Source: Bacteroidales bacterium (lineage in GTDB: Bacteria; Bacteroidota; Bacteroidia; Bacteroidales; Muribaculaceae). Taken from it: a stretch of DNA of 40,971 bases. The DNA lies in the NCBI GenBank assembly GCA_004552395.1, contig SFOK01000004.1, forward strand, positions 1 through 40,971, read 5' to 3'. Below are positions 1 to 9,325 of this stretch, one piece after another. The notes under the pieces were generated by a model that saw only the letters and a list, made by a program, of their open reading frames with translations, was not told the DNA's origin and made no database searches. Each line of letters begins with the position of its first letter. Position 1 is the first letter of the stretch. The position numbers and the translations under genes are program-made.

Positions 1-2
1 TT

Positions 3-101
3 GATCACTATGCCCGTATGTCAGAAAATGTGGCAGACTTTGCCTTTTTGATGCTATTCCTGAATGATGTTGACAAATACGTTTTAGAGGAAAGTTACTA
101 A
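3..101 (+). CDS. C-terminal end of an unidentified gene (cut by window edge)
   Basis: A frame open from the window edge ends with TAA at 99-101 and encodes 32 residues ending in LEESY. The peptide is helical in character and has an ENVxDF stretch that faintly recalls the last helix of PhoU-like domains, but this is too little to name a family. Nothing else supports it as coding, so it is only a probable gene tail. Confidence 0.3.
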   Translation, partial: DHYARMSENVADFAFLMLFLNDVDKYVLEESY

Positions 102-209
102 ATTATTCTGAGACAGAGGCCATACAATCGCGCTAAGTTATCGACAAATGCGGAACCTACTCTCATAATTCAGATAATTCCGGGATTCAACTGAATTCGG
201 GCTCATAAA

Positions 210-241
210 TTTGGCGGATTCGGAGATTGTGGTTAATTTTG
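210..241 (+). promoter_or_regulatory. Bacteroides-type promoter for the lipoprotein gene
   Basis: TTTG at 210-213 and TAATTTTG at 234-241 are separated by exactly 20 bp, matching the known Bacteroidetes primary sigma consensus (-33 TTTG, -7 TAnnTTTG). It predicts initiation near 248 and a leader of about 50 nt before the ATG at 300. Confidence 0.6.
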
Positions 242-299
242 GGGATTCAGTGCGCGCTCGCCGCAAAATTCCCGGGACTTCTGCACTGAAATTCGATTT

Positions 300-1100
300 A
301 TGAAAAGAAATAAAGCACTCATATTCCCTGCCTCAAGGGCCGGAATACTCGGCTGCGGAATGCTTCTCGTAGCGCTGTGCGGCTGCAACCATGGCGGCAG
401 CACCGACACTGTGACCGAAGCGGCGAAAGCTCATGCCCAATGGCGGTCGACGCTGAATGATTCGGTAGCCAAATACGATGCTTTGCAGGCATCGCTCCTG
501 CAGCAGACGGACTCTCTGTCGGTTGATTTGGCGCGACTTGCCGACAGTTTCGATGCGGTGACGGATCCCCGTCTGGTGGAGAAATACCGTGTCGCCAGGG
601 GGTGGAAAAATTACGACTCAACCTCCGGCACAGGCGTTCTGGCCCGTCTGCTCGAGGATAATTCGGTGGAGATCGTGGCCACGGCTTCGGGCTGCTCGTT
701 CGATGCCATACGGTTCGAAAGCGCCGGACTGTCAGCCGAGACTAAGCCTGTGCCGGCCGACGGCGAACTCAATCAGACCATCGGCAAGACCGGTCGTGTG
801 GCGTTCAACGGCGACGATGCTCTGCGGCTGGCCCGGTTCGTGAGGGATAATGCCGCCGGTGTGGTGATGATCCGTTATATAGGGGCAGGCCGTGTCGTGG
901 ACAAGAGGGAACTCACCACCGGTCAGAAGGAGATGATAGCTCTCACCGCCGAACTCCACGACACACAGCAAGCCGTGGACTCGCTCAACCGCGAATACAC
1001 CAAGGCGTTCAACAAATATCAGCTCTACAAGCAGGAGGTCGAGCAGGACCGCGCCGCAAAAACCTCCGGCAAAGCAGCCGACAAATCTGCGGCCAAATAG
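300..1100 (+). CDS. hypothetical lipoprotein
   Basis: The 266-residue protein starts with a positively charged n-region, a hydrophobic segment and a lipobox-like LCGC around residues 26-29, so it is probably a lipid-anchored periplasmic or outer-membrane protein. Heptad-like stretches with many Asp, Leu and Gln at residues 40-85 and again at 210-245 suggest coiled coil flanking a small central domain. The tail is Lys/Ala rich. I do not recognise a named family and assign no function. It has its own promoter at 210-241, and the TlpA-like gene follows after 152 bp without a terminator, so the two may be co-transcribed. The stop codon falls inside a short tandem repeat (1096-1174). Confidence 0.8.
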   Translation: MKRNKALIFPASRAGILGCGMLLVALCGCNHGGSTDTVTEAAKAHAQWRSTLNDSVAKYDALQASLLQQTDSLSVDLARLADSFDAVTDPRLVEKYRVARGWKNYDSTSGTGVLARLLEDNSVEIVATASGCSFDAIRFESAGLSAETKPVPADGELNQTIGKTGRVAFNGDDALRLARFVRDNAAGVVMIRYIGAGRVVDKRELTTGQKEMIALTAELHDTQQAVDSLNREYTKAFNKYQLYKQEVEQDRAAKTSGKAADKSAAK

Positions 1101-1174
1101 CCGACCCTGTGCCGCGAAAAACCGCGCTGAATAGCCGACCCGAGGCCGAAAAGCAACGGCTGAATAGCCGACCC
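1096..1174. repeat. three copies of AATAGCCGACCC with ~33-bp period
   Basis: The 12-mer AATAGCCGACCC occurs at 1096-1107, 1130-1141 and 1163-1174. The first copy contains the TAG stop of the lipoprotein gene; copies two and three extend the match to GAATAGCCGACCCGAGGC. Each copy carries the same in-register TAG. It looks like tandem duplication of the gene's 3' end. Confidence 0.75.
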
Positions 1175-1252
1175 GAGGCGGCTCGAAGCGTTGTCCGGAC
1201 CGCCGGTAAAACAGATGAAAAATAGAACAATAAAATACGTATTTAATTGATT

Positions 1253-2338
1253 ATGAAAAAAATGTCAATCTTAGCTCTGTGCCTCGTGCCTGCTGCTACG
1301 GCGATGGCCGACATCAGCATCACATTCCCGGCCGGCACTGAAGGGATTACTGTGGCTGAAATGCAGCTGAGTCCCGAGAGCGAGAATCTCGATCCTGTGC
1401 CATTGGCACTCAACGCGCAAGGCACCGGCGTCTATCAAGTGCGCAATAAGAAACCGGCCAGTGTGGCGCTTCTAAAGGAGGTGAACGGCCGACAGAGATC
1501 CGTGGCCCGTATTCATGTGGCTTCCCCGGCCGACAATGTCTCGGTTATTGTGGATGCCGACGGTAATGTCACCTACAAGGGTACACCGCTCATGGAGGGT
1601 GTGAGCCGGTTCGAGGCTCTGATGAAGCCCTATATAGACCGTTTCCAGGCAATCATGCGCAACGAATCCACCGAGGATCCCGACGCACTCGAGCAGGAGC
1701 TTAACAACACAATCAAAGGGTTCATGGCTGCCAACGCCGGACGTCCCGTATGGGCCTACGCGCTGCTCAGTCTCGACGACGAGGACTTCATGGACGCTTA
1801 CGGCAAGATGACTCCCGAAGACCGCAACAGCATACTTATGCCCAATATAGAGCAGAAGAAAGCGCAGGTTGAGAAATCGCTTAAGCTGAAGGCACTCTAT
1901 GAACGTCTGGAATCGGGCGCGGAGCCCGCGCCGTCGTTCTCCCTCCCCGACACAACGGGCAAGATGGTGTCGCTGAGCGACTTCCGCGGCAAATGGGTGA
2001 TCCTGGACTTCTGGGGCTCCTGGTGCGGATGGTGCATCAAGGGTATGCCAGAGCTCAAGAAGGCTTACGAGCAGTACAAGGGTAAGCTCGAGGTGGTCGG
2101 CATCGACTGCCGCGACGACCGCGAAGACTGGCTCGCCGCCATCAAGAAATACGAGCTTCCCTGGGTTCATCTCTACAACGACATGGAGAATTCCGACGCG
2201 CCTGACAGAGTGGACCGCGCATACGGCATACAGGGTTTCCCGACCAAAATCATAATTGACCCCAAGGGATATGTGCGCAAGATAGTGATAGGCGAGGACC
2301 CGCAGTTCTACACTTATCTGGCCGATTTCCTGAAGTAA
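1253..2338 (+). CDS. TlpA-like thioredoxin-family periplasmic protein
   Basis: A 361-residue exported protein. The open frame also allows a TTG two codons upstream, but the ATG at 1253 gives a standard signal peptide (MKKMSILALC, cleavage likely after AMA). An N-terminal beta-rich region (about 20-115) resembles the DUF4369-type domain that commonly precedes thioredoxin folds in Bacteroidetes; a helical linker follows. The AhpC/TSA-TlpA-like domain covers about 225-361, with the redox motif WCGWC (Cys258 and Cys261) and the cis-Pro loop GFPT. Members reduce or isomerise disulfides in periplasmic proteins, or support cytochrome maturation; the actual partner is unknown. The next gene, a transporter, starts 91 bp downstream. 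Confidence 0.88.
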   Translation: MKKMSILALCLVPAATAMADISITFPAGTEGITVAEMQLSPESENLDPVPLALNAQGTGVYQVRNKKPASVALLKEVNGRQRSVARIHVASPADNVSVIVDADGNVTYKGTPLMEGVSRFEALMKPYIDRFQAIMRNESTEDPDALEQELNNTIKGFMAANAGRPVWAYALLSLDDEDFMDAYGKMTPEDRNSILMPNIEQKKAQVEKSLKLKALYERLESGAEPAPSFSLPDTTGKMVSLSDFRGKWVILDFWGSWCGWCIKGMPELKKAYEQYKGKLEVVGIDCRDDREDWLAAIKKYELPWVHLYNDMENSDAPDRVDRAYGIQGFPTKIIIDPKGYVRKIVIGEDPQFYTYLADFLK

Positions 2339-2345
2339 ATCACGG

Positions 2346-2393
2346 CTTCGTTTTCCGGGAAGGATAACGACCCCACTTCCCGGGAATGCGAAG
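2346..2393. other. long imperfect stem-loop between TlpA-like and OPT genes
   Basis: CTTCG...CCGGGAAG (2346-2362) can pair with CTTCCCGG...CGAAG (2376-2393) around a 13-nt loop. There is no T-run after it on either strand, so it is not a classical terminator; it may stabilise an mRNA 3' end or attenuate read-through into the transporter. Confidence 0.45.
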
Positions 2394-2429
2394 TAAACTA
2401 CTTGACAACTAACAATCTAACCTATACAC

Positions 2430-4526
2430 ATGAGTAAAAGAAATCCAAACGAAGCGGAAGCGGCTGAGAATCAGCGCGGCATACCGATGCCGGGCGAGAT
2501 AGACAACGCCGTGGAACCGCTCACAGACACGGGACTGCCTGAAAATGCGTTTCGTGAGCTTGCCGCCGACGAGGAGTACCGGCCCGTGATGACGCCCGGG
2601 AAGCCTCAGAAGGAGGTGACATTTTATTCGGTGACCACCGGACTTATCATGGCGGTCATATTCAGTGCCGCGGCCGCTTATCTGGGTCTGAAAGTGGGCC
2701 AGGTATTCGAGGCCGCCATACCGATCTCGATTATCGCCGTGGGCCTCAGCGGCGCCCTTAAGAAGGATCATCCGCTGGGTCAGAACGTCATAATCCAGTC
2801 CATAGGCGCCTGCTCGGGCGTGATAGTGGCCGGTGCGATCTTCACCCTGCCGGCCATCTACATCCTCAAGGCCAAGTATCCCGAGCTCACCGTCAACTTC
2901 CTGCAGATATTCCTTAGCTCTCTGCTCGGCGGTATTCTCGGCATACTTTTCTTCATCCCCTTCCGCAAATACTTTGTGAAGGATATGCACGGCAAGTACC
3001 CCTTCCCGGAAGCCACAGCCACCACACAGGTGCTCGTGAGCGGCCAGGGCTCGGGTGAGAAGACACGCCGTCAGGCCAAGACTCTGATCGTGGCCTCGCT
3101 TATCGGCGGTCTCTACGACTATATTGTCAGCACATTCCACTGGTGGTCAGAAACAGTCACCACCACAGCATATCAATGGGGCGAGACTGTCGCCGACAAG
3201 TTCAAGATGGTGTTCAGCTGCAACACGGGCGCGGCTGTGCTCGGTCTCGGTTATATCGTGGGTCTCAAGTATGCCTTCGTGATATTCGCCGGTTCGATCT
3301 TCGTTTGGTGGATCGTGGTGCCTCTGATGGGTACCTACGGAGGCCCGGAGTTCCAGGCCATGGATCCGAACCTGATCTTCTCCGACTTCGCCCGCAAGAT
3401 GGGTATCGGCGGTATAGCCATGGCCGGTGTGATTGGTATCGTGAAATCGTGGCCTATCATCTGCAACGCCGTGGGACTGGCCGGCCGCGAGTTCAAGGGC
3501 AAGACGCCCGGTGCGAAGACGATCCGCTGGCAGACGGACCTCTCCATGAAGTCGGTGGTGTTCTTCATCCTGCTGGCCCTTCTGGCCGTGTTCGTATTCT
3601 TCTGGTTCGGAGTGATCCACACCTTCTGGCAGGCTCTGATAGCCTGGGCCGTGGTTGTGGTCATAGCCTTCCTGTTCACTACCGTGGCGGCCAACGCCAT
3701 CGCCATAGTCGGCTCCAACCCTGTGAGCGGCATGACCCTCATGACACTGATCATAGTCTCTGCTGTCTTCATGGCCATAGGTCTGAAAGGTCAGCAGGGC
3801 ATCGTGGTGGCCATGATCCTGGGCGGTGTCGTCTGCACGGCGCTCTCGATGGCCGGCGGCTTTGTGACCGACCTCAAGGTAGGCTACTGGCTCGGCTCCA
3901 CGCCGCGTAAGCAGGAGACCTTCAAGTTCTTAGGCACACTCGTGTCGGCAGCCACAGTCGGCGGTGTGATCATGGTGCTCAACCAGGTCTACGGCTTCAC
4001 AGGCGACGATGCCCTTGTGGCTCCCCAGGCCAACGCCATGGCAGCCGTGATCGATCCTCTGATGACCGGCGGCGAGACACCTTGGGTGCTCTACTTCACC
4101 GGCGCTATCCTGGCGCTGATCCTCAACTGGCTCGGAGTGCCCACACTGGCATTCTGTCTGGGTATGTTCATCCCCTTGCAGCTCAACACGCCTATGCTTG
4201 TGGGCGGTGCCATAGCATGGTTCGTGGGCCACAGCTCGAAGAAGAAAGAGGTGAACCAGGCCCGTTCGGAGCGCGGCACACTGATCAGCTCCGGCCTCAT
4301 AGCAGGCGGCGCACTCTTCGGTGTGTTCTCCGCACTCACAGCGCTTGCCAAGGAGAAATCGGCCGTTGTTGCCGACTTCCTGCAGAGCGTATCGCTCGAC
4401 AATATCCTCGGCTCCGGCGCCAATGTGAATCTGTTCTCGCAGAACGCCGGTCTGGTCATGTATGCCCTGCTGCTTGTCTATCTCTACCTCGACAGCCGCA
4501 ACGCCCACAACGACCTCAAACGTTAA
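2430..4526 (+). CDS. OPT family oligopeptide transporter
   Basis: A 698-residue polytopic membrane protein with many hydrophobic segments from about residue 65 to the end. The N-terminal cytosolic stretch ends in an EVTFYSVTTG-type entry to the first helix, followed by an AAYLGLKVGQ segment and GGxxGxLFFxPxRK-type loops typical of the bacterial OPT (oligopeptide transporter/YSL) family. Length agrees with bacterial OPT proteins (about 650-700). These are proton-coupled inner-membrane importers of small peptides or metal chelates; the substrate cannot be read from the sequence. It is followed by a strong terminator at 4603-4632, so it ends its transcription unit. Confidence 0.92.
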   Translation: MSKRNPNEAEAAENQRGIPMPGEIDNAVEPLTDTGLPENAFRELAADEEYRPVMTPGKPQKEVTFYSVTTGLIMAVIFSAAAAYLGLKVGQVFEAAIPISIIAVGLSGALKKDHPLGQNVIIQSIGACSGVIVAGAIFTLPAIYILKAKYPELTVNFLQIFLSSLLGGILGILFFIPFRKYFVKDMHGKYPFPEATATTQVLVSGQGSGEKTRRQAKTLIVASLIGGLYDYIVSTFHWWSETVTTTAYQWGETVADKFKMVFSCNTGAAVLGLGYIVGLKYAFVIFAGSIFVWWIVVPLMGTYGGPEFQAMDPNLIFSDFARKMGIGGIAMAGVIGIVKSWPIICNAVGLAGREFKGKTPGAKTIRWQTDLSMKSVVFFILLALLAVFVFFWFGVIHTFWQALIAWAVVVVIAFLFTTVAANAIAIVGSNPVSGMTLMTLIIVSAVFMAIGLKGQQGIVVAMILGGVVCTALSMAGGFVTDLKVGYWLGSTPRKQETFKFLGTLVSAATVGGVIMVLNQVYGFTGDDALVAPQANAMAAVIDPLMTGGETPWVLYFTGAILALILNWLGVPTLAFCLGMFIPLQLNTPMLVGGAIAWFVGHSSKKKEVNQARSERGTLISSGLIAGGALFGVFSALTALAKEKSAVVADFLQSVSLDNILGSGANVNLFSQNAGLVMYALLLVYLYLDSRNAHNDLKR

Positions 4527-4602
4527 TCCGAGCGGAGATACACATAAGTGCTAAGTCGCTGATACACTGAATGCAGGCGCACACAGCGCTTACTAATACA
4601 GA

Positions 4603-4632
4603 GGGACGTTCCCGATCCGGAGCGTCCCTTTT
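4603..4632 (+). terminator. intrinsic terminator after OPT transporter
   Basis: GGGACGTTCC (4603-4612) pairs with GGAGCGTCCC (4619-4628), a 10-bp stem with one T-G wobble and a 6-nt loop, followed directly by TTTT. It lies 77 bp after the transporter stop codon. Confidence 0.85.
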
Positions 4633-4777
4633 CTCTGTCCGAGCCGGATCGGAGGAACGGTGACTTTGGCCGATATGCCTCTGTTTTTGGAAAATTTAAC
4701 ATAACGGTGCCGCTTGCCAGGGTCAGTTTTTGCCCTGTGGATCGCCTTCATCTCGCGGATTTTTTGTAATTTCGCAT

Positions 4778-4785
4778 TAAGTTTG
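4778..4785 (+). promoter_or_regulatory. possible -7 promoter box for the PPIase/surA/mutL operon
   Basis: TAAGTTTG fits the Bacteroides -7 consensus TAnnTTTG and would start transcription about 9 nt before the ATG at 4801. No TTTG is found at the proper distance upstream, so this is a weak call. Confidence 0.35.
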
Positions 4786-4800
4786 CCGCAGCAGCAGTAT

Positions 4801-5775
4801 ATGAAACAAAAGGTGTCGGACATAGTCAGAAAGGTAGCGAACAGGCCGGCGCAGACTTGCCGCAGCTTGCGTTCCGCCGCGCTTCTGCTCTTGCTGGCGA
4901 TGCTCCTTATGCTTCCGTTATCATGCGGCAAAGAGGAGGAGAAGAGAGCCGGCACCGATGCCGATATCCTCGTTCAGGTAGGCGATACGGCGCTGACACG
5001 CAGCGAAGTAGAGAGCCGCATACCGCGCGGCCTGGCCACTGAAGACAGTCTCCGTCTCTTCGACGCTGTGGTGCAGAACTGGGTCGAGCAGCAGCTTCTT
5101 GTGCAGGAAGCCAAGATCACGCTTCCCTCCATTGAGCGCATAGATGCCATGGTGGAGGAGTACCGTCTGCAGCTTCTGGCCAACGAGTACCGCCGTCTGC
5201 TGGCGGGACGCGGCACCGACGCGCCTACTGAGGACTCGATCCGGGCTTACTACGCTCAACATCAATCCGAGCTGATCCTGGACCGCCCGCTCGTGAAGGG
5301 TCTCTACATCAAGATACCTTCGAGTTCCGACCAGACCGCCAGCATAAGGAAGTGGATCTTCTCCGGCGAACAGGAGGATGTGGACAAGTTAGAGCAGTAC
5401 GGGCTCAAAGGAGCCATGCAATACGATGACTTCCGCGACACCTGGGTGGAGTGGAACACCATAGCGAACCTGATACCGAACCGTTTCGGCGAGCCCGGGA
5501 GTTTCCTGCAATCCGGCTACAGGTTCGAACGCGATATCTCCGGCGCCGTGTATATGCTCAGCATTACCGATGTGATGCCCGCCGGACGCGAGATGCCCGC
5601 CGAGTATGCCCGCAACACCATCACCGACATACTCTCCGACAGGATGCGTATGGCAGGCGAGGACGACCTGCTTCAGCGGCTCTACAAGGACGCGATCCGC
5701 AACAAGCGGCTCAAGGAGGGCAGCTACACACCGATGCGCTTCCGGCAGTCGGAAAAGCCCGTCCGCCGCAAGTAA
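4801..5775 (+). CDS. peptidyl-prolyl isomerase-like lipoprotein (SurA/PpiC-related chaperone)
   Basis: A 324-residue protein from the ATG at 4801; a longer frame from 4714 would put about 30 unlikely residues before the signal sequence. Basic n-region, Leu-rich core and LPLSC lipobox (Cys42) indicate a lipoprotein. After the lipid anchor comes a SurA-like N-terminal helical region (DILVQVGDTALTRSEVESRIP; about 60-160, including VEQQLLVQEA). The expected parvulin domain region is short and lacks a clear canonical PpiC signature. It sits 74 bp upstream of surA and probably shares the operon, consistent with a second periplasmic chaperone for outer-membrane proteins. Isomerase activity is doubtful; chaperone activity is inferred from homology and context. 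Confidence 0.82.
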   Translation: MKQKVSDIVRKVANRPAQTCRSLRSAALLLLLAMLLMLPLSCGKEEEKRAGTDADILVQVGDTALTRSEVESRIPRGLATEDSLRLFDAVVQNWVEQQLLVQEAKITLPSIERIDAMVEEYRLQLLANEYRRLLAGRGTDAPTEDSIRAYYAQHQSELILDRPLVKGLYIKIPSSSDQTASIRKWIFSGEQEDVDKLEQYGLKGAMQYDDFRDTWVEWNTIANLIPNRFGEPGSFLQSGYRFERDISGAVYMLSITDVMPAGREMPAEYARNTITDILSDRMRMAGEDDLLQRLYKDAIRNKRLKEGSYTPMRFRQSEKPVRRK

Positions 5776-5849
5776 ACCAGGCTGAGGCGGCGGCCTGAGG
5801 GGCGCAGATAGAAAAGAAATTATAACTAACTAACAAGATAAGAGAGACA

Positions 5850-7223
5850 GTGATAAAGAGATACATAATCCCGGCATGTTTCCTTGCCGCACTCATAGCT
5901 ATAGGCGTTAACGCCGGTCGCGCGAAAGAGAACAATATCATCGACGAGGTGGCATGGGTCGTAGGCGACGAGCCTATCTTCAAATCGGAGATCGAGGAGA
6001 TGTACGAGCAGATGCAAATGGAAGGCGCACCCATCGAGGGTGACCCATACTGCGTGATCCCCGAGCGTATGGCTGTGGAGAAGCTCTACCTTCATCAAGC
6101 CAAGATCGACACCATAGAGGCGCCCGATCAGATGGTGCAGCAGAGTGTGGACCAGAGGCTCAATTTCTTCATCTCGCAGCTCGGCTCCAAAGAGCGCGTG
6201 GAGGACCAGTTCAAGAAGACGATGCCGCAGATCCGCGAGACGTTGGTGGAGATGTACCGCAACAACTACATCATCTCGCAGGTGCAGAGCGAGCTCACCA
6301 AGAATGTGAAGCCTACCCCGGCCGACGTGCGCAAATTCTACAACGCGCTGCCTGAGGACAGTATACCTTACGTGCCGCTGCGTGTCGAAGCTCAGATCAT
6401 CACCATCAACCCCAACATACCGCAGCAGGAGATCGACGATGTGAAGGCACGTCTGCGCGACTTCACCGAGAAAGTGCAGAGCGGCGAGTCAGACTTCGGC
6501 ACCCTCGCCTTCTTCTACAGCGAAGACCGCGGCTCGGCCATGCAGAGCGGCGAGCTCGGTTTCCACAACCGCGCCGACTTCGTGCCCGAGTTCTCCAACG
6601 TGGCCTTTAACCTCAACGACCCCAAGAAGGTGTCGCGAATCGTGGAGACGGAGTACGGCTACCACATCATACAACTTATTGAGAAGCGCGGCGAACAGAT
6701 CAACTGCCGCCACATATTGCTCCGGCCCAAAGTGGCCCGCGCCGACATAGACACCGCGCTCGTGCGTCTCGACTCCCTGCGCAACGACATACTGAAAGGG
6801 GCGCTCGATTTCGAGACAGCGGCCCAGTTCATATCGCAGGACAAGGATACCCACAACAACAAGGGTATCATGATGAACAGCTCCACAGGCAGCGTGCAGT
6901 TCGAGATGCAGGAGCTGCCCGCCGAGGTGGCTCGCCGCATCGAGACCATGGAGCCGGGCGACATATCGGAGCCGTTCGCCATGATGGACGAGCGCAAGAA
7001 CAAGGAGGTGGTATCGCTGGTGAAGCTGACCAAACGTATCCCGGGCCACAAGGCTAATCTGGCCGAGGACTACAATCAGCTCAAAGAGATGTACACAGCC
7101 TCGGCCAAGGAGGAGATCCTCAAGAAATGGCTCGAGAAGAAGATAAAAGAGACATATGTGCAGATAGGAGAGGGCTGGGACGACGGCTGTGAATTCGAAT
7201 ACTCCGGATGGAGGAAAAACTGA
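5850..7223 (+). CDS. surA: SurA-like periplasmic chaperone / peptidyl-prolyl isomerase
   Basis: A 457-residue exported protein starting at GTG 5850, which gives a signal peptide ending near GVNAGRA. The N-terminal SurA domain begins with NIIDEVAWVVGDEPIFKSEI (about 29-48). Two parvulin-type rotamase domains follow: the first around residues 175-285 with the typical block DFGTLAFFYSEDRGSA...GELGF and GYHIIQL, the second around 285-395 with CRHILLRP and DFETAAQFISQD. It would carry unfolded outer-membrane proteins across the periplasm and isomerise X-Pro bonds. Its stop (TGA 7221-7223) overlaps the ATG of the next gene by one base, indicating translational coupling with the OstA/LptA-like protein. 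Confidence 0.93.
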   Translation: MIKRYIIPACFLAALIAIGVNAGRAKENNIIDEVAWVVGDEPIFKSEIEEMYEQMQMEGAPIEGDPYCVIPERMAVEKLYLHQAKIDTIEAPDQMVQQSVDQRLNFFISQLGSKERVEDQFKKTMPQIRETLVEMYRNNYIISQVQSELTKNVKPTPADVRKFYNALPEDSIPYVPLRVEAQIITINPNIPQQEIDDVKARLRDFTEKVQSGESDFGTLAFFYSEDRGSAMQSGELGFHNRADFVPEFSNVAFNLNDPKKVSRIVETEYGYHIIQLIEKRGEQINCRHILLRPKVARADIDTALVRLDSLRNDILKGALDFETAAQFISQDKDTHNNKGIMMNSSTGSVQFEMQELPAEVARRIETMEPGDISEPFAMMDERKNKEVVSLVKLTKRIPGHKANLAEDYNQLKEMYTASAKEEILKKWLEKKIKETYVQIGEGWDDGCEFEYSGWRKN

Positions 7224-9325
7224 TGCGACATTACGTGAACAATATATTGCGGAGCCGCGCGGCCCGCACACTGGCCATACTCCTCGCGGGTGTGGCCGTA
7301 TGCGCTATCTACGGCCAGGTGCCCGCGCCCCGCAAAGCCTCGGAGAAGGTGAAAAGCTACACCCGACCCAAGCCCACAAAGCCGGTGAAGCCCACCATGC
7401 CGCAGGAGAACCGCAACCGCCCCGACCGCTTCTATCTGGAGAAAGCCGACATACTCTATGCCGACGACCGCGACACCACCGACCGCCAGATCGTGAGCGG
7501 CAATGTGGTGTTCCGCCGCATGGGCATGACCCTGAGCTGCGACTCCGCGTTCTATTTCCCCTCCACATCGTCGCTTGAAGCCTTCGGCCATGTGAAGATG
7601 CTGCAGGGCGACTCGATACGCGTCGACGCCGATTACGCCGACTACGACGGCCCTACGCAGATGGCCCAGCTGATGAGCTATACGCAGAATGTGCCGGTGA
7701 AGCTGCAGCACACTTCCAAGAGCGACCGTTCCCACAAGGAACTGACCACCGAGATACTCAACTATGACCTCGTCACCCAGGAGGCCAGCTATGTCTACGG
7801 CGGCAAGATGACCAACCGCAACCTGCGCACTCAGCAGACCGACACGCTCACATCCATTGTGGGCACCTACAATACCGGCACCAAGATAGCCGAGGTCAGC
7901 GAGAATGTCTATCTGCGCAACCGCACCTCGCGCATGCGCACCAACCGCCTCATCTATCATGCCGACACGCGCGTGGTCGACATTGTGGAGCGAGCCTCGA
8001 TAGCCTCCGGCAGCGACAGCATACTCACCGACGGCGGCCGCTACGACTCCTCGACAGGCAACGCGCTGCTCTCCACCCGCAGCCTCATAGCCCACCGCGA
8101 CTCTGCGGGCAATCTCACCACACTTGAAGGCGACAGCATAGTCTACGATAACGTCACGCGCGAAAGCCGAGCGTTCATGTTCTCCGACCGCAACAAACAC
8201 CCGCGGCCCATGGTGATCACCGACACGGCCCGTCACGCCGTGCTCATAGGCGGATTCGGCTATTACAACGACTCGTCGCGATTCGCCTACGCCGAGCAAT
8301 ACCCGCTGCTGAAAGAGTATTCCAACCCCGACGACACCATCTTCCTGCGTGCCGACCGTGTAGAGCTGATCACCCGTTTTCTCGGCTCTCCACAGCTGCA
8401 GCGCGACTCCACAGGCGCCGTGGCCGACACCATACCCGGATGGGAAGGCCCCGAGCACCACATAGCGAAGGCCTACAACCGCTCGCGTTTCTTCCGCAAC
8501 GACATACAGGGTATAGCCGACAGCATCACCTTCGTCTCCCTCGACTCGATGCTATACCTCAACCGCAAGCCGATAGTCTGGAACGGCAACAGGCTCATCT
8601 CCGGCCCGGAGATAATAGTGCATTTCAATGACTCCGCGCCCGAGTGGGCCAAGCTGCCCAAGAAAGGACTCGTGGCCGAGGCCGTGGAGGAGGGTTTCTA
8701 CAATCAGCTGCGCGGCGGCTATCTCTATGCCCGTTTCCGCGACAAGGACCTGAAACATATCGACGCGCACACCGATGTGCAGACCATCTTCCTCCCCATG
8801 GAGAAAGACTCCACATACAATAAGCTCGTGAACGCTCAGGGCGACACGCTTGCCGTGGATCTGGATCAGCGCAAGATGCAGAAGGTGAAGCTCTGGGCGC
8901 GACATGGAGCCGACGTCAACGGCCAGGTCACGCCGCTCTTCACAGTGACCAAACAGCAATATTACCTGCCCGACTTCACCAGGATGGCCGGAGCAAAACG
9001 TTTCTCGGAGATGGACGAGGCTCTGCTCCGTCTCGAAGGTTTGCGCCCCAAGTACAGCTGGTATTCAGGCGGCTGGGAGGATGCCCTCGGCGAACTCTCC
9101 TTCGATCTGGAGGATTACTTCGCCAACCCCGAACTCGGCATAGTCGAGGACCTCGCGCCGGTTAAACCCAACCGGTCTGTCCCGGCCGTAGCCGGGCCAC
9201 CCTCCGATACGGCACCTGAGCCCGCTGCATCCGGAGCAACGGAAACAACCGAGCCCGCTGCATCGGAGGCAACAGAAGCAACAGAAGCCGAAGCAGGGGA
9301 GCCTGCGAAAGGGGGTGCGCAATGA
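7223..9325 (+). CDS. OstA/LptA-like LPS-transport family protein
   Basis: A 700-residue exported protein. An ATG at 7208 is also in frame, but the ATG at 7223 overlaps the surA stop (TGATG) and is preceded by GGAGG at 7210-7214 with good spacing, so I chose it. After the signal segment (to about residue 32) come Pro/Lys-rich residues and then OstA-type beta-jelly-roll repeats, seen as recurring blocks such as VSGNVVFRRMGMTLSCDSA, EAFGHVKMLQGDSIRVDADY and ERASIASGSDSILTDGGRYD. Family members bridge lipopolysaccharide between inner and outer membranes; this one is much longer than E. coli LptA and resembles the larger Bacteroidetes OstA-like proteins. The C-terminus has a low-complexity Glu/Ala/Thr/Pro tail with an imperfect repeat. 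The mutL ATG overlaps its stop. Confidence 0.88.
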   Translation: MRHYVNNILRSRAARTLAILLAGVAVCAIYGQVPAPRKASEKVKSYTRPKPTKPVKPTMPQENRNRPDRFYLEKADILYADDRDTTDRQIVSGNVVFRRMGMTLSCDSAFYFPSTSSLEAFGHVKMLQGDSIRVDADYADYDGPTQMAQLMSYTQNVPVKLQHTSKSDRSHKELTTEILNYDLVTQEASYVYGGKMTNRNLRTQQTDTLTSIVGTYNTGTKIAEVSENVYLRNRTSRMRTNRLIYHADTRVVDIVERASIASGSDSILTDGGRYDSSTGNALLSTRSLIAHRDSAGNLTTLEGDSIVYDNVTRESRAFMFSDRNKHPRPMVITDTARHAVLIGGFGYYNDSSRFAYAEQYPLLKEYSNPDDTIFLRADRVELITRFLGSPQLQRDSTGAVADTIPGWEGPEHHIAKAYNRSRFFRNDIQGIADSITFVSLDSMLYLNRKPIVWNGNRLISGPEIIVHFNDSAPEWAKLPKKGLVAEAVEEGFYNQLRGGYLYARFRDKDLKHIDAHTDVQTIFLPMEKDSTYNKLVNAQGDTLAVDLDQRKMQKVKLWARHGADVNGQVTPLFTVTKQQYYLPDFTRMAGAKRFSEMDEALLRLEGLRPKYSWYSGGWEDALGELSFDLEDYFANPELGIVEDLAPVKPNRSVPAVAGPPSDTAPEPAASGATETTEPAASEATEATEAEAGEPAKGGAQ

